This document shows positions 34,227 through 45,159 of a stretch of DNA of 64,000 nt, one piece after another. Each line of letters opens with the position of its first letter. The stretch's first letter is position 1. The notes under the pieces are model-generated. The model had not been told where the DNA came from. It ran no database searches and saw only the letters and a program-made list of their open reading frames with translations. Source of the DNA: Chrysemys picta bellii (Eukaryota > Chordata > Testudines > Emydidae); contig NC_088797.1 in assembly GCF_011386835.1 (NCBI RefSeq), positions 36,145,583 through 36,209,582 on the forward strand, written 5' to 3'. The translations under genes and the position numbers were made by a program.

Positions 34227-35120
34227 AAAAGGAATGCATTTTTTCCAGGCCCTGACATATATTTAAAGTGTGGTTCTTTTCAGAAAAAGTACCGTGTAAT
34301 AACAGCAGTGAAGGTTCTATACTTATTGGATCTTGCTGATTTCCATATTAAAGATACTCAGACAAAAAAATGAAAACAAAAAGATGTTTTTTCTACCTGC
34401 CAGGACTGCCTTTCAGCAGGTTCAGTAATGGGTTAAACACTAACTAGTTCAGTCTGCATTGGTTTATTGCTACTGGGTATTACACTCACTGGTCCCAACC
34501 CCTCCCCATACCACTACCCACAGTATACCAATGATCTTTTGAAATCTCTCAGAATGCACTCTGAATGAAAGCTGAGCCAAGAACTCAGCTTGGATGCTGG
34601 GATAGGTATCTGGTTGAAATGGTTTAGCACAGCACCAGGGTGGATGCAAGGTGTATCTTAAACCAGTCCAGCTCGGTGAACATGGATGCACTGAAACAAC
34701 TGAGCTTACATTGGTTCAGGACAAACAGTTCTGTAACTAAGGCTTCAGTTCTCCAGTGTAGACAAAGCCTAAGAGTCAAGCAGCATTTTTTCCTTCTCAC
34801 ATCCTCGTATACAGGTTCTGTGTCAAATTAGGCCCTGGCTGACCCCAGTGCAGCCCTGTTTCCTTGAGGGTAACCAGTTAGGTCCTACTAAATATTTCTG
34901 TTGCTGCACAAACAGGGATCGAATCCAGCTCATTCTGTCTGAGTTATGTTGCTCCAAAGGGCTAACAGGAGTAAAAAGAAATAAAAGTTTCACTTTAGTG
35001 ACCTAAAGAGGACTCTGAGTACACACGGGGAACAAGTCAGAAGATACACATTTTTACCTAGTCACTTTGCAGAGAAGAAGTACACCTCAAAAGATTTTCA
35101 GCTTATGACTTTTGGAACAT
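34227..35120. other. Mostly unannotated; one MITE end
   Basis: CCAGTGTAGACAAAGCCTAA at about 34753-34772 is the right-hand end of a Harbinger-like MITE, but the matching left end is not clear. No gene is seen. Confidence 0.45.
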
Positions 35121-35123
35121 TTA

Positions 35124-35425
35124 GGCTATGTCTACTACACTACACAGCTTTTAGCAACACGGTTGTGCCGCTACAGCCATACCACTAAAAAACACGCAGT
35201 ATAGCTGCTGTTGTCAGCCGGAGAGAGCTCTCTTGCCAACAAAAAACTTCCACCCCCCAATGAGCGGCAGTAGCTTTGTCAGCAGGAAAATGCTCGTGCT
35301 GACAAAGCGCTGTGCACACCGGTGCTTTTCGTCAACAAAACGTTTGTCTTTCGGGGTGAGTGGTTTTTTTAAACACCTCTGAACGACAAAAGTTTTGCCG
35401 TTCAGTTGCCAGTGTAGACAAAGCC
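35124..35425. mobile_element. Harbinger-like MITE, 302 bp
   Basis: Ends GGCTATGTCTACTACACT and AGTGTAGACAAAGCC form inverted repeats flanked by TTA on both sides (35121-35123 and 35426-35428). A TTA/TAA duplication is the hallmark of PIF/Harbinger. The body has inner inverted blocks such as GAGAGAGCTCTC. Confidence 0.88.
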
Positions 35426-35428
35426 TTA

Positions 35429-36130
35429 CTGTCCTACTACCCCTTTACCCTTCGAGATCTGTTTAAGGAGGGAAATACAGTTTGTATTAACAACAGAGTA
35501 AGCAGGCACATCGGGAGTTATAGTAGTCGGCTATTCTATTGTCCATAATGGAAATGTTTCTCAAGCTTACATTTCAGCCCGTATCCCTTGCATGCTGTAT
35601 TCTTGGCACAGATTTGGACAGCTCAGCTCAGCTGTCATTGCCTATACCCATTCATAAAATGTGACCACATTGCTGAAAGCCACAGCTTCTTGTGCACCCA
35701 GAAATAATGTCATATCTCAGTCAAAAACATACTTCCATCAATTGCCTCTACTTGGAAAGCCCGAAGGTCACATCTGGACTCTGAAGTCAATGGGAGTTGT
35801 GTACATGGATCAAGGGCAATATTTAAACTTCTGTCTGATTTTGGAAGCAGTCCATGTAGAGAGTTCATTAGCAAGTCAGTCAGATAGGAATGTATAAAAC
35901 TCTTAAGCAGAATGGAAGATTAAGTTAAATCAGTACAGCTTTATTTTGGTGAATAGTAATATGATAGGTTTGTAGCACACAAGTCCAAAAGATAACAGAA
36001 TTTAATGGCTCATTGACTGCAGTGGGAGAAGATGCAGACCCAGCCCTCCCCCACATGCCCCAAAAAATAATTACACCATATTCTTAGCAGGACATCATTA
36101 TATTTGTTTGTTTCAACAGTTCACTTTCTT
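35429..36130. other. Unannotated sequence
   Basis: No gene or clear repeat recognised. Confidence 0.5.
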
Positions 36131-36300
36131 ATAGCTCAGTGGTTTGAGCATTGGCCTGCTAAACCCAGGGTTGTGAGTTTGATCCCTGAGGGGGCCATTT
36201 AGGGCTCTGGGGCAAAAATCTGTCTCGGGATTAGTCCTGCTTTGAGCAGGGGGTTGGACTAGATGACCTCCTGAGGTCCCTTCCAACCCTGATATTTTGT
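36131..36300 (+). mobile_element. Turtle tRNA-derived Pol III SINE
   Basis: The internal Pol III promoter is visible: an A box TAGCTCAGTGG at 36132 and a B-box region GGTTGTGAGTTTGATCC near 36169. Then come GGGGCCATTTAGGG and the CR1-like 3' end GGACTAGATGACCTCCTGAG, TCCCTTCCAACCCTG. This is the cryptodiran SINE mobilised by CR1. The first bases of the 5' end are absent. Confidence 0.93.
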
Positions 36301-36959
36301 GGATATGGAGAACACAATGGTGTAATCAGGCACAAACAATTCACTCCCTGGAAGACCAGCCCGACTCATTTTTGGGCTCAAACCAGCCAAAAAGAAATAG
36401 TTTAACATTGTGCCCCAGAACTAGCAGGAAATCCAAACTTCCGCAAGGGCAAAAGAACCAGGGGAAGAACTACACAAAAGCGAATGGGGGAGATCATATC
36501 ACTATATCAAGGCCTTGGTCTAAACACATGGCTTGTTGGTGTGTGCAAGATGAGATAAGAGTTGGACTAAATAAGACTCAGGGTTCTTTTCTCTTCTTGT
36601 ATGCACATAACATATGGAAGATACATTCACACCCAGAGGGTTGAATACACTCTGTGGAAGGGGAGGGGTACGAGGAGGTTTAGGTATCAAAGTAAACTAA
36701 GAATTGAGGAAAGTGTCAGCTATGCAGCATGTTGCCTGCCTCTTGGGAATCTCACAGACACGTCTCTCCTTGAGTTCTGTGGATGAGCCTCCATATTTGA
36801 TTGGAAAGGACATCCAGAACAAGAGAGGGGCAACTCAGCCCTTTCTCTAGAATGCTCTCTTGCTGCCCCTGCAGATGTTACATTGGGACACTCACCATGC
36901 AAGATCAAAACCCATGAATCCACCTTTATGGCTGAGCCGCATCAACTATGGGAGTTTCG
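36301..36959. other. Unannotated sequence
   Basis: A 115-codon plus frame starts in the SINE tail at 36297 and runs to 36644, with no domain seen. I do not call it a gene. Confidence 0.5.
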
Positions 36960-36964
36960 GCTAA

Positions 36965-38245
36965 TGGCAGCATGGCTCCTTCAGGACTCAGGCTGCCAGA
37001 AGGCCTTGGTTCAGGTGAGGCAAAGTACAGCCTGAGGCATAGGCTCAATGGGTCTCAATGTTCACCTCAAACTTGGGATAGCCGCTGACTGAAGGGAGTG
37101 AAACCCTGCTTATTCCCTGGCGAAGAGTTCAACCCCAGTCCCATCCCCACACCAAGGAGATGGACATTCCACAAGCTTCAGAGTGGTAGCCATGTTAGTC
37201 TGTATCAGCAAAAAGAACAAGCCGTACTTGTGGCACCTTAGAGACAAACACATTTATCTGGGCATAAGCTTTCCCATGAAAGCTTATATCCAAATAAATT
37301 TGTTCATCTCTAAGGTGCCACAAGGACTCCTCGTTCTTATTCCACAAGCTGAAACTCTTCTTTCCCCTGCACAGGAAAAACCCCAAGAAAGGGTTTGACA
37401 CAGCAAAAGTTCAAACAGCATTTTTATCTCAGAACCCCCAAAACAGCCCCAGAGAGAGACAAAGAAAGAGAAAACAGCCACACCAGGGCAAGTTTTAGCA
37501 GGGTATTGTCCCGGGATGTATAAACCCCAGGTTACTCCAGCCACTAAGAAGTTAACAGGGAAACTCCTGGTCTCATCAGCTGAGGCTAATTGCTAGACTT
37601 GTAACAGCTAGGGGAATAAAAAGACTGCAGGTGCTGCCTGCCTCCATTTCCTCCTCCAAGGGCGGGTCCCTGCAGCCTTTCCCACCCAGGCTGGAGCTGT
37701 TGCCACAGCTTTGTCCTCCAGCCAAGTCAGTCACTAAAACGTAACCCTTTCCAGGGCAACACTAAAATCCACACACACAGCTTTCCCACCCTCCTTGGGC
37801 TCCTCTTCCGCCCTCCTTCTGGACCTCGCTCCTAACCTCTTCCAAGCTACCTTTGAGTCTCTCTATTCTTGGATAGAGCACTGATTCCCAGGCTGCTTCC
37901 CCAGAGTCCCGCATATAGCCTCAGCCCCTATAGACTACCTTTCAGCCTTCCCTATTCTGGGATAGCCTGCTTCCCGGGAGTCCCCAGCTTCTTCCACACC
38001 CTACTTCAGTGCCTTCCACAAGAGCGCCGCTTACTCCCTGTGACTCCATTCTCTTCTCCTCCCCCCACCCAAGTTCTCTCCACCATTTGGAGAAGGCCGA
38101 GGTGATTCTCAGGCTGTCCCCTGACCCCAATTAGCCCTGCCCCCTTAGGCTGGGAGGCAGCTAATTATGGCACAGGTGGGGCTGATTGAACAGGGTTTGC
38201 TAGTCCCAGGCCTCTTGGCCCTTAAGGGTAGGCCACCCCGCTACA
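36965..38245. mobile_element. Solo LTR, 1281 bp, carrying a foldback element
   Basis: The plus strand starts TGGCAGCATGG and ends CCACCCCGCTACA, with perfect 5-bp duplications GCTAA at 36960-36964 and 38246-38250. TATAAA at about 37520 and AATAAA at about 37613 on the plus strand suggest plus orientation, but the signals are weak and the strand is left open. No retroviral genes lie inside. A poly-T run follows the right duplication. A foldback fragment is nested at 37178-37338. Confidence 0.82.
37178..37338 (-). mobile_element. Foldback (Penelope-like) fragment inside the solo LTR
   Basis: An antisense arm (TCAGAGTGGTAGCCATGTTA through GGCATAAGCTTT) is followed by a sense arm with CATGAAAGCTTAT and CTAAGGTGCCACAAGGACTC. 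12-bp duplications ATTCCACAAGCT flank it (37166-37177, 37339-37350). It is younger than the LTR. Confidence 0.88.
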
Positions 38246-38250
38246 GCTAA

Positions 38251-38271
38251 TTTTTTTTTTTTTTTTTTTTT
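38251..38271. repeat. Poly-T run
   Basis: 21 consecutive T, immediately next to the right duplication of the solo LTR. Confidence 0.95.
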
Positions 38272-39009
38272 GGACTTGAAAACTAGAGATATGTAGAGGG
38301 AGTCCATAAAACAGCCCTTTGGTCCCAAACTAGTCCAACTAGAAGGCCTTAAAATAAAACATCAAGGACAATTTGGTATAAATTTGACTTCTGTAGGAGT
38401 ATTCCCTGTGTAGGGACTACAAGAGCAGGCCCCAACTCAGAACTACAAGATGGCCCCCAATTGCTTACTTGTTTATTTAATTGTTTTCAGGGGAGAGGAA
38501 AGGCACCTAACCAGGCAGTCAGTACTTTGATTAAAGCAGTATAGCCAAGCTAAATACTCAATATCCACAAGACAAAGACAATGACCGGAAAAGTGTATTC
38601 TTCCTATGCACATATACATTTCTTAGACACTTCTTTACAAAATCTGGAAGCAGATACTCCAGTGATGAGAACTGTATAAACACCTACAAAAACAGAAAAA
38701 TAAATGCAAAATGCATTTAACTGTAAATCTGGAAAGGGATCAGTGATCTGAGAAACAACGTGGGGTAAGCTGTAAGAGAAAGTGGCTTATACCCACAAGC
38801 TAGGACCTGAATGCTCTTTTCCTCCTCTGCAAACAGAGGGGAGCTGAAATCAATGGATCCTACCTCGAAAAGCTGGTTCCACAGCACAATCCCCCAGACC
38901 TCATGGAAGCCGGCCTTCCACTTGCCAGGGAACTGTCCAGCAAAACGAAAATAAACTCTGAAAAAAGCATAGTATCAGTGCTGAATGACAACTAGTTTAC
39001 AACACATGA
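38272..39009. other. Unannotated sequence
   Basis: No gene or clear repeat recognised. Confidence 0.5.
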
Positions 39010-40213
39010 CAGACCACCTTAAACTTCTGTATGGCTTTTGACGTGGTACCACACAACATTTTGATTGAAAAACTAGAACAAAATAAAATTAACATGGCAC
39101 ACGTTAAATGGATTAAAAACTGGCTAACTGATAGGTCTCAAAATATAACAGTAAACAGGGAATCATCATCAAGTAGATGTGTTTCCAAAGGGATCGCGCA
39201 GGGATAGATTCTTGGCCTTAGGCTATTTAACATTCTGATTCATGACTTGGAAGAAAACATATAATCATCACTGATAAAGTTTGCAGATGATACAAAAATT
39301 ATGAGAGTGGTAAATAATGAAGAGGACAGGTCACTGATTCAGAGCAATCTAGATCACTTGGTAAACTGGGTTCACGCAAACAATATGTGTTTTAATACAC
39401 CTAAATGTAAATGTATACATCTGAGAACAAATCTGTCTTATAGTGATAGACTCAATGAGTTCAATCAATTTAGCTTAACAAAGAGAAGGTTAACAAGTGA
39501 CTTGGTTACAGTCTATCAGTATCTACATGGGGAACAAATATTTAATAATGGTCTGTTCAATCAAGTAGAGAAAGGTATAACATGACCCAATGGCTGGAAG
39601 TTGAAGCTAGACAAATTCTAACTGGAAATAAAGGTGTAAATTTTTAACAGTGAGGGCAATTAACCATTGGAACCATTTACCAAGGGTGATGGTGGATTCT
39701 CCATCCATTTTTAAATCAAGATTAGGTGTATTTCTAAAAGATCTGCTCTAGGAATTATTTTGGAGAAGTTCAATGCCTGTGTTATCCAGTAGATCAGTGG
39801 TCCCCAAACTGTGGGGAGTCCCCCCACCCCCCGGAGGAATGTTCGGGGGGCGCAACAGGGTCCAGATCAGCTTCCATGGGGGCAGAGAGGGAGCGCATGC
39901 CACCCAGCTCTGCTCTGCTCCCAGCCCTGCCCCTAGCAGCGGCCCCAACTCCCCGCCCCCGTCTTGGCCCCCAGCCACAGCTCTGCTCCCGACCCCAGAC
40001 ATGGCCCCGCTCCCAGCCCCAGACTTGCCCCAGCCTTGGCCCCCTTACTGCTGTTCACGTCCCCCCCTCCCTCAGAGTCACAGCCCCGCTCCCAGCCCCG
40101 ACTCCTGGAGGGGGGGGGCACAGACAGGAGTAAAGGGGGGGCATGACGTGGTTTGGGGACCACTGCGCTAGACAATCACACTGGTCCCTTCTGGCCTTGG
40201 AATCAATGAATCT
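39010..40213 (+). mobile_element. CR1 LINE 3' part with internal deletion and hAT insertion
   Basis: The reverse-transcriptase region is recognisable: GACGTGGTACCACACAACAT, TTTGCAGATGATACAAAAAT (the FADDTK palm motif) and AATAATGAAGAGGACAGG. A 94-codon frame at 39301-39585 joins LVNWVHANNMCFN to DRLNEFNQFSLTKRRL. Several hundred bases of RT are missing between CATCTGAGAACAAATCTG and TCTTATAGTGATAGACTC. The 3' end TCCCTTCTGGCCTTGGAATC resumes after the hAT at 39795-40165. Confidence 0.9.
39795..40165. mobile_element. hAT-type element inside CR1, 371 bp
   Basis: Ends CAGTGGTCCCCAAACTGTGG and GTTTGGGGACCACTG match the element at 9060. The 8-bp flanks CAGTAGAT and CGCTAGAC are an imperfect duplication (5 of 8). 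CR1 text resumes directly on the other side. The interior is C-rich, giving spurious frames on both strands. Confidence 0.88.
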
Positions 40214-40718
40214 CCTCCCTGACTTTAAGTAGCAATGTCAAAAGCCAATGTCAGATGTCTAGAAGCCTGTGAGTAGTCCAGTGCATTTACTCATGTGTGT
40301 GATTGCAGAACTTTCTCAAGACATTTATTAAATGTGACAGGCCAAATTCTACTCTCAGTGACATATGTGCAGCAAGGTTAAAATTCAACTGCCCCTCCCA
40401 TACATCTGGCAGATACATTTTCTCATATAATGGATGGAAAATAGGGCTGTGCACATGCAACAAAGTAGAATTTGGCTGCATGCATGTACCCAGGAATGTG
40501 CAGTGACAAGTCTAGAACTCACTTTAACACATCACTTTAATGACCCCTTAAAAACACTGAACATGCTGCAATATCCCAGTTAGCAACCAAAGAGAAATGC
40601 CACCATAGAACAAACACAAGGGCCCTGTCTAGCTAACAAAAGAATGTTTTTTTCAATCCATCTAGCTCTGTCAAGGCTGCCTTAGGTGGGAGTCTTAACT
40701 GTTAAACTGTCTCTCTAG
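40214..40718. other. Unannotated sequence
   Basis: No gene or clear repeat recognised. Confidence 0.5.
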
Positions 40719-40907
40719 GGGTAGGGGTAGCTCAGTGGTTTGAGCATTGGCCTGCTAAACCCAGGATTGTGAGCTCAATCCTTGAGGGGGCCACTTAGGG
40801 ATCTGGGGCAAAATCAGTACTTGGTCCTACTAGTGAAGGCAGGGGGCTGGACTTGATGACCTTTCAAGGTCCCTTCCAGTTCTAGGAGATGGGATATCTC
40901 CATTAAT
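40719..40907 (+). mobile_element. Turtle tRNA-derived Pol III SINE, near full length
   Basis: Starts GGGTAGGGGTAGCTCAGTGG with the A box at 40728. The B-box region is GGATTGTGAGCTCAATCC. The body is GGCCACTTAGGGATCTGGGG, and the 3' end is TTCAAGGTCCCTTCCAGTTC, then GATATCTCCATTAA. It is complete at the 5' end, unlike the copy at 36131. Confidence 0.95.
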
Positions 40908-41079
40908 TTAAGGGTGTGGAGGGTTCCACTCACTTGAAGCTAACCTGAAAGACAAAAGCTCACAGACACATTCCTCCATCATCTAGACATGCCCCCAGAC
41001 TGCAGTGTCCATTTCTGCTCTACTTCAGCCAGATAAGTTTGAAATAGTACTTGTAGCAGCAACCCTGGAGAGATTTTAA

Positions 41080-41510
41080 GGCTTGTTTACATACAAAAGT
41101 TGTACTTCTTAATTATACTGGTCTAATTAAAACTATACAACCACCTTAAGCCGGGTCTACAGTAGAAACTTTTGCTATTATAGCAATATCAGTTTGGGGT
41201 ACCATATGAATTTTCGGTTTTGTTTTGTGGTGAGATTTTTTTTTATACAAACAAAAGCCCTAAGGTAGAAACATTTATAATGACATGAAAGTGCTTTTGC
41301 CTGTATAGCTTATTTTGTCCAGCACTTTTTTGCAGGTGTAAACTGCACCTACAGTAGGAGAGTTTGCTGTTATAACAGTATAATTAAGCAACAAAGAGTC
41401 CTGTGGCATCTTATAGACTAACAGACGTCTATAAGGTGGGTGAATACCCACTTCATCAGATGCATGTGTATAATTAAGCAGTACAAACTTTTTCTAATGT
41501 TGACTAGTCC
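41080..41510. mobile_element. Palindromic MITE carrying a foldback fragment
   Basis: The left arm GGCTTGTTTACATACAAAAG, GTACTTCTTAATTATACT pairs with the right arm AGTATAATTAAGCAGTAC, AAACTTTTTCTAATGTTGAC, AGTCC. TTA lies close to both ends, fitting a TTA-target MITE. A foldback fragment at 41391-41467 splits the right arm. Confidence 0.7.
41391..41467 (-). mobile_element. Short foldback (Penelope-like) fragment with hammerhead-like core
   Basis: Perfect 13-bp duplications GTATAATTAAGCA flank it (41378-41390, 41468-41480). On the minus strand it reads GCATCTGATGAAGTGGGTAT, then TCACCCAC. The box CTGATGA is followed by one A and a 6-bp helix GTGGGT/ACCCAC. The GAAAG part is deleted, so the ribozyme-like fold is incomplete. 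Confidence 0.88.
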
Positions 41511-42959
41511 TTAGTGAGGATGCAGATATAATGGCCCAAGTATGCTTTCTAGCCTTGCAACTAGTCTTATACAAGAAAGGAAATAAGCTATACTAGTATA
41601 ATGCACCTTTAAACCTGTAATAATGTGTCCATGTTATGGGTTGTACTGGAATAACTATTTCAGTTAAAAAAAAAATCACACACCTGATATAATACTGATC
41701 CAAAAATCGATCATACCTGGAATCTTTCTCCTTCCCTGGAACCTAGAAAGACATTCTGGAATATGGAATATCTAATTGAGCCCTCCAAAGGGAGAATGCA
41801 GATTTCACAATGTAGAAAAGTTAGAAGCTGCTGATCTATCAGAAGCCACACTGACAAATAATACTCTGAAATACCATCTCGCTAGGTGCTGAGTGACTGA
41901 ATAACATCTTTTCCTTCTGTGCTGAAGAATTCGAGAAAAGCCAATTGCTATTACAGAGCCAACAAGAATAAAGGAACTTGCAGCAGATGGTACAAATGTG
42001 CATGTCTAATTACACCCTCCACCCACCTGTCAGATTTCTCAACTCTGGACATGGCTACAGAGAGAGTCCAGCAAAGTATCTGAGTTGCAAAGAGGAAGAG
42101 ATAAGAGGAAAGGAGAGGAGGGAGTGGGTGGGTAGGAGAAAAGGAGTGATTGGCTGATTCAAGTACTGAGCATGTCATGGAGGACTCTTATATTATTCCT
42201 GTCAGTGGAAGGAATCTCTCCCTCCACTGCCCCATTCCTCTTCCCTTCCCCTCCCAGCAAATATCTGTCACATATCTCCCTCCTCAAGAATCTGGATGTT
42301 TCTCACTACTACAGTGTATTTGCCACAACCAGCCTATCTGCTGAGCATGTCACATGGCACTGTTTGTAGATTTATACCAAGAAAGTCCACAGCAAAATTA
42401 AGAAGCCCATAGTATTCCCCTAGCTGTCCTATATATACACATAGTCTTCCTTTTAAACTCCTCCTTGGGTCTCATTAAGCTCACACTAGGCTAGCAAGTC
42501 TGCACAACTTGGAGAACAATTTCACGAAAAAGTGAGTTTGTTTGCCAATTTTCCCCTTGTTCTAAATGTAATTTGATTTGCAAACCCCCACCAGACCACA
42601 GACTGTTCTCAGTTCTTCCTCTCCACCCAGAGAGTTGTTTTTAATAAAGCAAAAGTTTTGAAACATTTCAAGTATTTTTTGACAATTTGCCACTTTCAGA
42701 ACAAGAACAACAACAACAACCACCAAAATGTAAGCACATATTTGCATATTTGTCCTGGTAGCCAGGAAACAGTTTTTGGATCATATCGCTTATTCTGAAG
42801 GACTGCAGAGTTATATATTCCATTACAACTCCAGTGCACACAGTCACTTAGGAGGACCACATGCTGTTTAATTACTTCAATGCTAGCAGCAGCTTGAGCC
42901 TCTGTAACTGGGCTAGGGTTTGTTCCCTGCACGTTCCCAGGGGGGAGAACAGGATTTCT
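41511..42959. other. Unannotated sequence
   Basis: Contains a short (AAC)n run at 42702-42722. No recognised gene. The segment 42740-42910 is of balanced composition and repeat-free to my eye. Confidence 0.5.
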
Positions 42960-43690
42960 GAACAGAGTAGCGCGATGCCTGCTGGTTGTTTTGACTTATT
43001 AGAGGAGCCAGAAATGTTCACACAAGGCGGTGGCTCTCCCATCAGCGCAAACGGGAGGGGTCAAGGGGCTCTGGGGCTCAGGCAAAGCAGCAGTAACTTG
43101 CACTGCCCAATGATCCTGGCTGTGCAGTGCCGGGGAGTGGCTGGAGCGCTGCTGCTGCGCTCAGGAGCTCAGTGGGTGTGGAGAGGGGGAACTCCCAGGT
43201 GAGCAGGAGACAGAGGTACTAGCGGGGAGAGTAACGTGGGGACCTGGCACAGAGCTACATCTATGCAGAGCTGGAACTCCCATAGGATGGGGGGCCCGGT
43301 CCCCCCGGCCCGCAGCACTGCTGACACTCCCGTCAATTGCGGAGAGCTGCTGCTCGCGCGGCTCCCTCCCGCAAGCCATCCCTCACTCGCTCTCTGCTCC
43401 CGGCAGACAGACTTACCCTCCTCTGCGAGGCCGGCCGGCGGGCGCCGCTGCTGCTGCTGTAGCTGCAGCTGGTTCGTACCGGGGGGATCTCGGAGCACCC
43501 GAGGGGAGGGACCAAAAGTGTCTGTGAAACTGACCAACTGCGCGAAGTGTTTGTCTAACCTGAAACCCAGGGGCGATGGCCCATCAATCATTGTTAATTA
43601 CCAGGCCCTTGAGACCCCCTCCTCCCCCCGCAGGAGACGGCCGGGCTGCCCTGCTGTTGAACTATCTGGGGATAAAGCCTAGCTTCATTT
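42960..43690. promoter_or_regulatory. CpG-rich island, candidate promoter
   Basis: CpG is dense (roughly 40 in about 700 bp by eye), in contrast to the surrounding AT-rich DNA. Unlike the other GC-rich blocks in the window it has no transposon ends or target-site duplications. Clusters such as GAGGCCGGCCGGCGGGCGCC and GCTCGCGCGGCTCC occur. Splice-donor matches leave it in both directions: minus GAGG|GTAAGT at 43411-43420 and plus CAG|GTGAGC at 43196-43204. A host promoter, perhaps bidirectional, is inferred. Confidence 0.5.
43417..43591 (-). CDS. Candidate first exon of an unidentified host gene (tentative)
   Basis: An open frame begins with ATG at 43591 on the minus strand (MIDGPSPLGFRLDKHFAQL), includes a short glutamine run (QLQLQQQQ), and reaches a strong donor, GAGGAGG followed by GTAAGT, at 43416. 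The frame stays open through the donor into presumed intron, so the ATG and coding status are not proven. The exon may instead be untranslated. It lies in the CpG island. I do not recognise the protein. The downstream exons would lie at lower coordinates, and none are identified in the window. Confidence 0.25.
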
Positions 43691-44779
43691 CCACTTCGCT
43701 GGTTACACGTCTTTAGGGGGGAAAGGACTTGCAGACCCCAAAGGCGCGTTGCAGAGCTACTGAGACCTAACCAGAGATTGAACCATCTAGGCCATTTCCT
43801 ACAGCAGAGCATTTTCCCCTCTCTTAGACCAGTGAGGGAAGGGGGGAGGGTAAAGGGAAAAACCTGGAAATATTTACTCTATAATAGGAACGAGGTGGGT
43901 CCCCAGCAGCCTGCCTGGACCCTCTGCCTGTAGCGCCCTCCACTCAAAAAGCAAGGGGAAAGCTGCACATATTGAAACAATGAAACAGTCTGTTTTATAA
44001 CATTCTCCTGGAGAAGGAGAAAATCTGCATCATATTTCCTGGTTTAAAAAGAAGAAAGTTAAACAACCTCCCCGTCTCTCCTCTCCGCCCCCCCCCCCCC
44101 AACCTTGCTCACAATGCCATGCAAAACTGCCTGGCTGTATTGGTTTTCCGAGGTTAGAAGCTTAGTCAATTAAATCAAAGTCTACTTAAAAGTTCTGCTA
44201 AGGATTGATTTTATTATGTTTATTTGTTAATTTTCCACTGCTGACTGCGGAGATCCACGCTGCTGTTTGCTTTCCTTGCAGTAACTCATGACTGCAGCAT
44301 TGGATGATTTTAACCTTATTAGATCTTCCACTTGGCATATTAATGTGAAAAGTTAGACTGTTGGGAGAAATGCATGCTGCTATAAAGTAAAGACAAGGTT
44401 TAGGCAAAGAACAAAATCCTTATAGTGTCCCATCAAGAAAATGTCTTTGGTAGCCTTAAAAAGCAGGATAACGCAGCCACCCACTTCTCACTGCAAGCTG
44501 AAACCAGCTTTCCAGAGGCAGCCAGTGGAGGCTGGCTGTTGGCTCCACTGGTCAATTCATAGCCATTTCCTGTCTCCCCTTGGCCAAATCAATGTAATCT
44601 CTGTGGCCCTGAGCCACAAAGGTACTTAGGTACCTAAATCCCCCTTTTAGGCTCCACTGTGATCCACAAAACTCTCACCAAACCCTGTAGGTCCCTAAAT
44701 TCACTTGGTGCTTAAGGTTTCAGGCTAAACGTTCCCTCTGCGCTTCCGCCTCTCAGCATGCGCTCTGCTCCCTCGCTCT
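43691..44779. other. Unannotated sequence
   Basis: Contains a C run at 44088-44100. No gene recognised. From about 44610 there are GGTACTTAGGTACC words of an old palindromic MITE. Confidence 0.45.
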
Positions 44780-45010
44780 AAGGGGACAGCTACACTGCAC
44801 ACTCCTTACGGGGAGGTGTAGAGTGCACACACGGCACGCCCCTCTCCACCCCCTCCACAAATATAAATAGCAGTTTGGACGGTGAGGCTCTGCTTAGGTA
44901 AGTAGAGTGCAGACAAGCCCGAAAACTAGGGTATGTACCCTACAAACCCAAACAGGGAACCCCCCATCTACACTGCTATTTTTAGTAGCATAGTGTCCTA
45001 CTGCTAACAA
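44780..45010. repeat. Old palindromic MITE-like sequence
   Basis: GACAGCTACACTGCACAC, AAATAGCAGTTTGGAC and the later CATCTACACTGCTATTTTTA are inverted-type words of the palindromic MITE family at 22433. The ends are not clear. Confidence 0.45.
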
Positions 45011-45159
45011 GGCTGCCAGAGCTTTTCCCCACTGCAGGAAAAGACTCCAGCAGCTCCCCACTGCCTGCCCCTATACACAATGAAAGAGTGATTGGAGAAG
45101 AGGACTGGACCCTAGATCTCCTACTTCCCAGGTGGGTGGCCCTAACCATTGGACCACAG

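Noticed and set aside
36131..36200. tRNA gene
   Set aside because: The A and B boxes belong to a SINE with a CR1-like tail. There is no cloverleaf acceptor stem or 3' tRNA half.
43236..43682. 148-codon plus-strand frame in the CpG island
   Set aside because: It is opposite the better-supported minus donor, has low-complexity cysteine/arginine content, and no domain is recognised.
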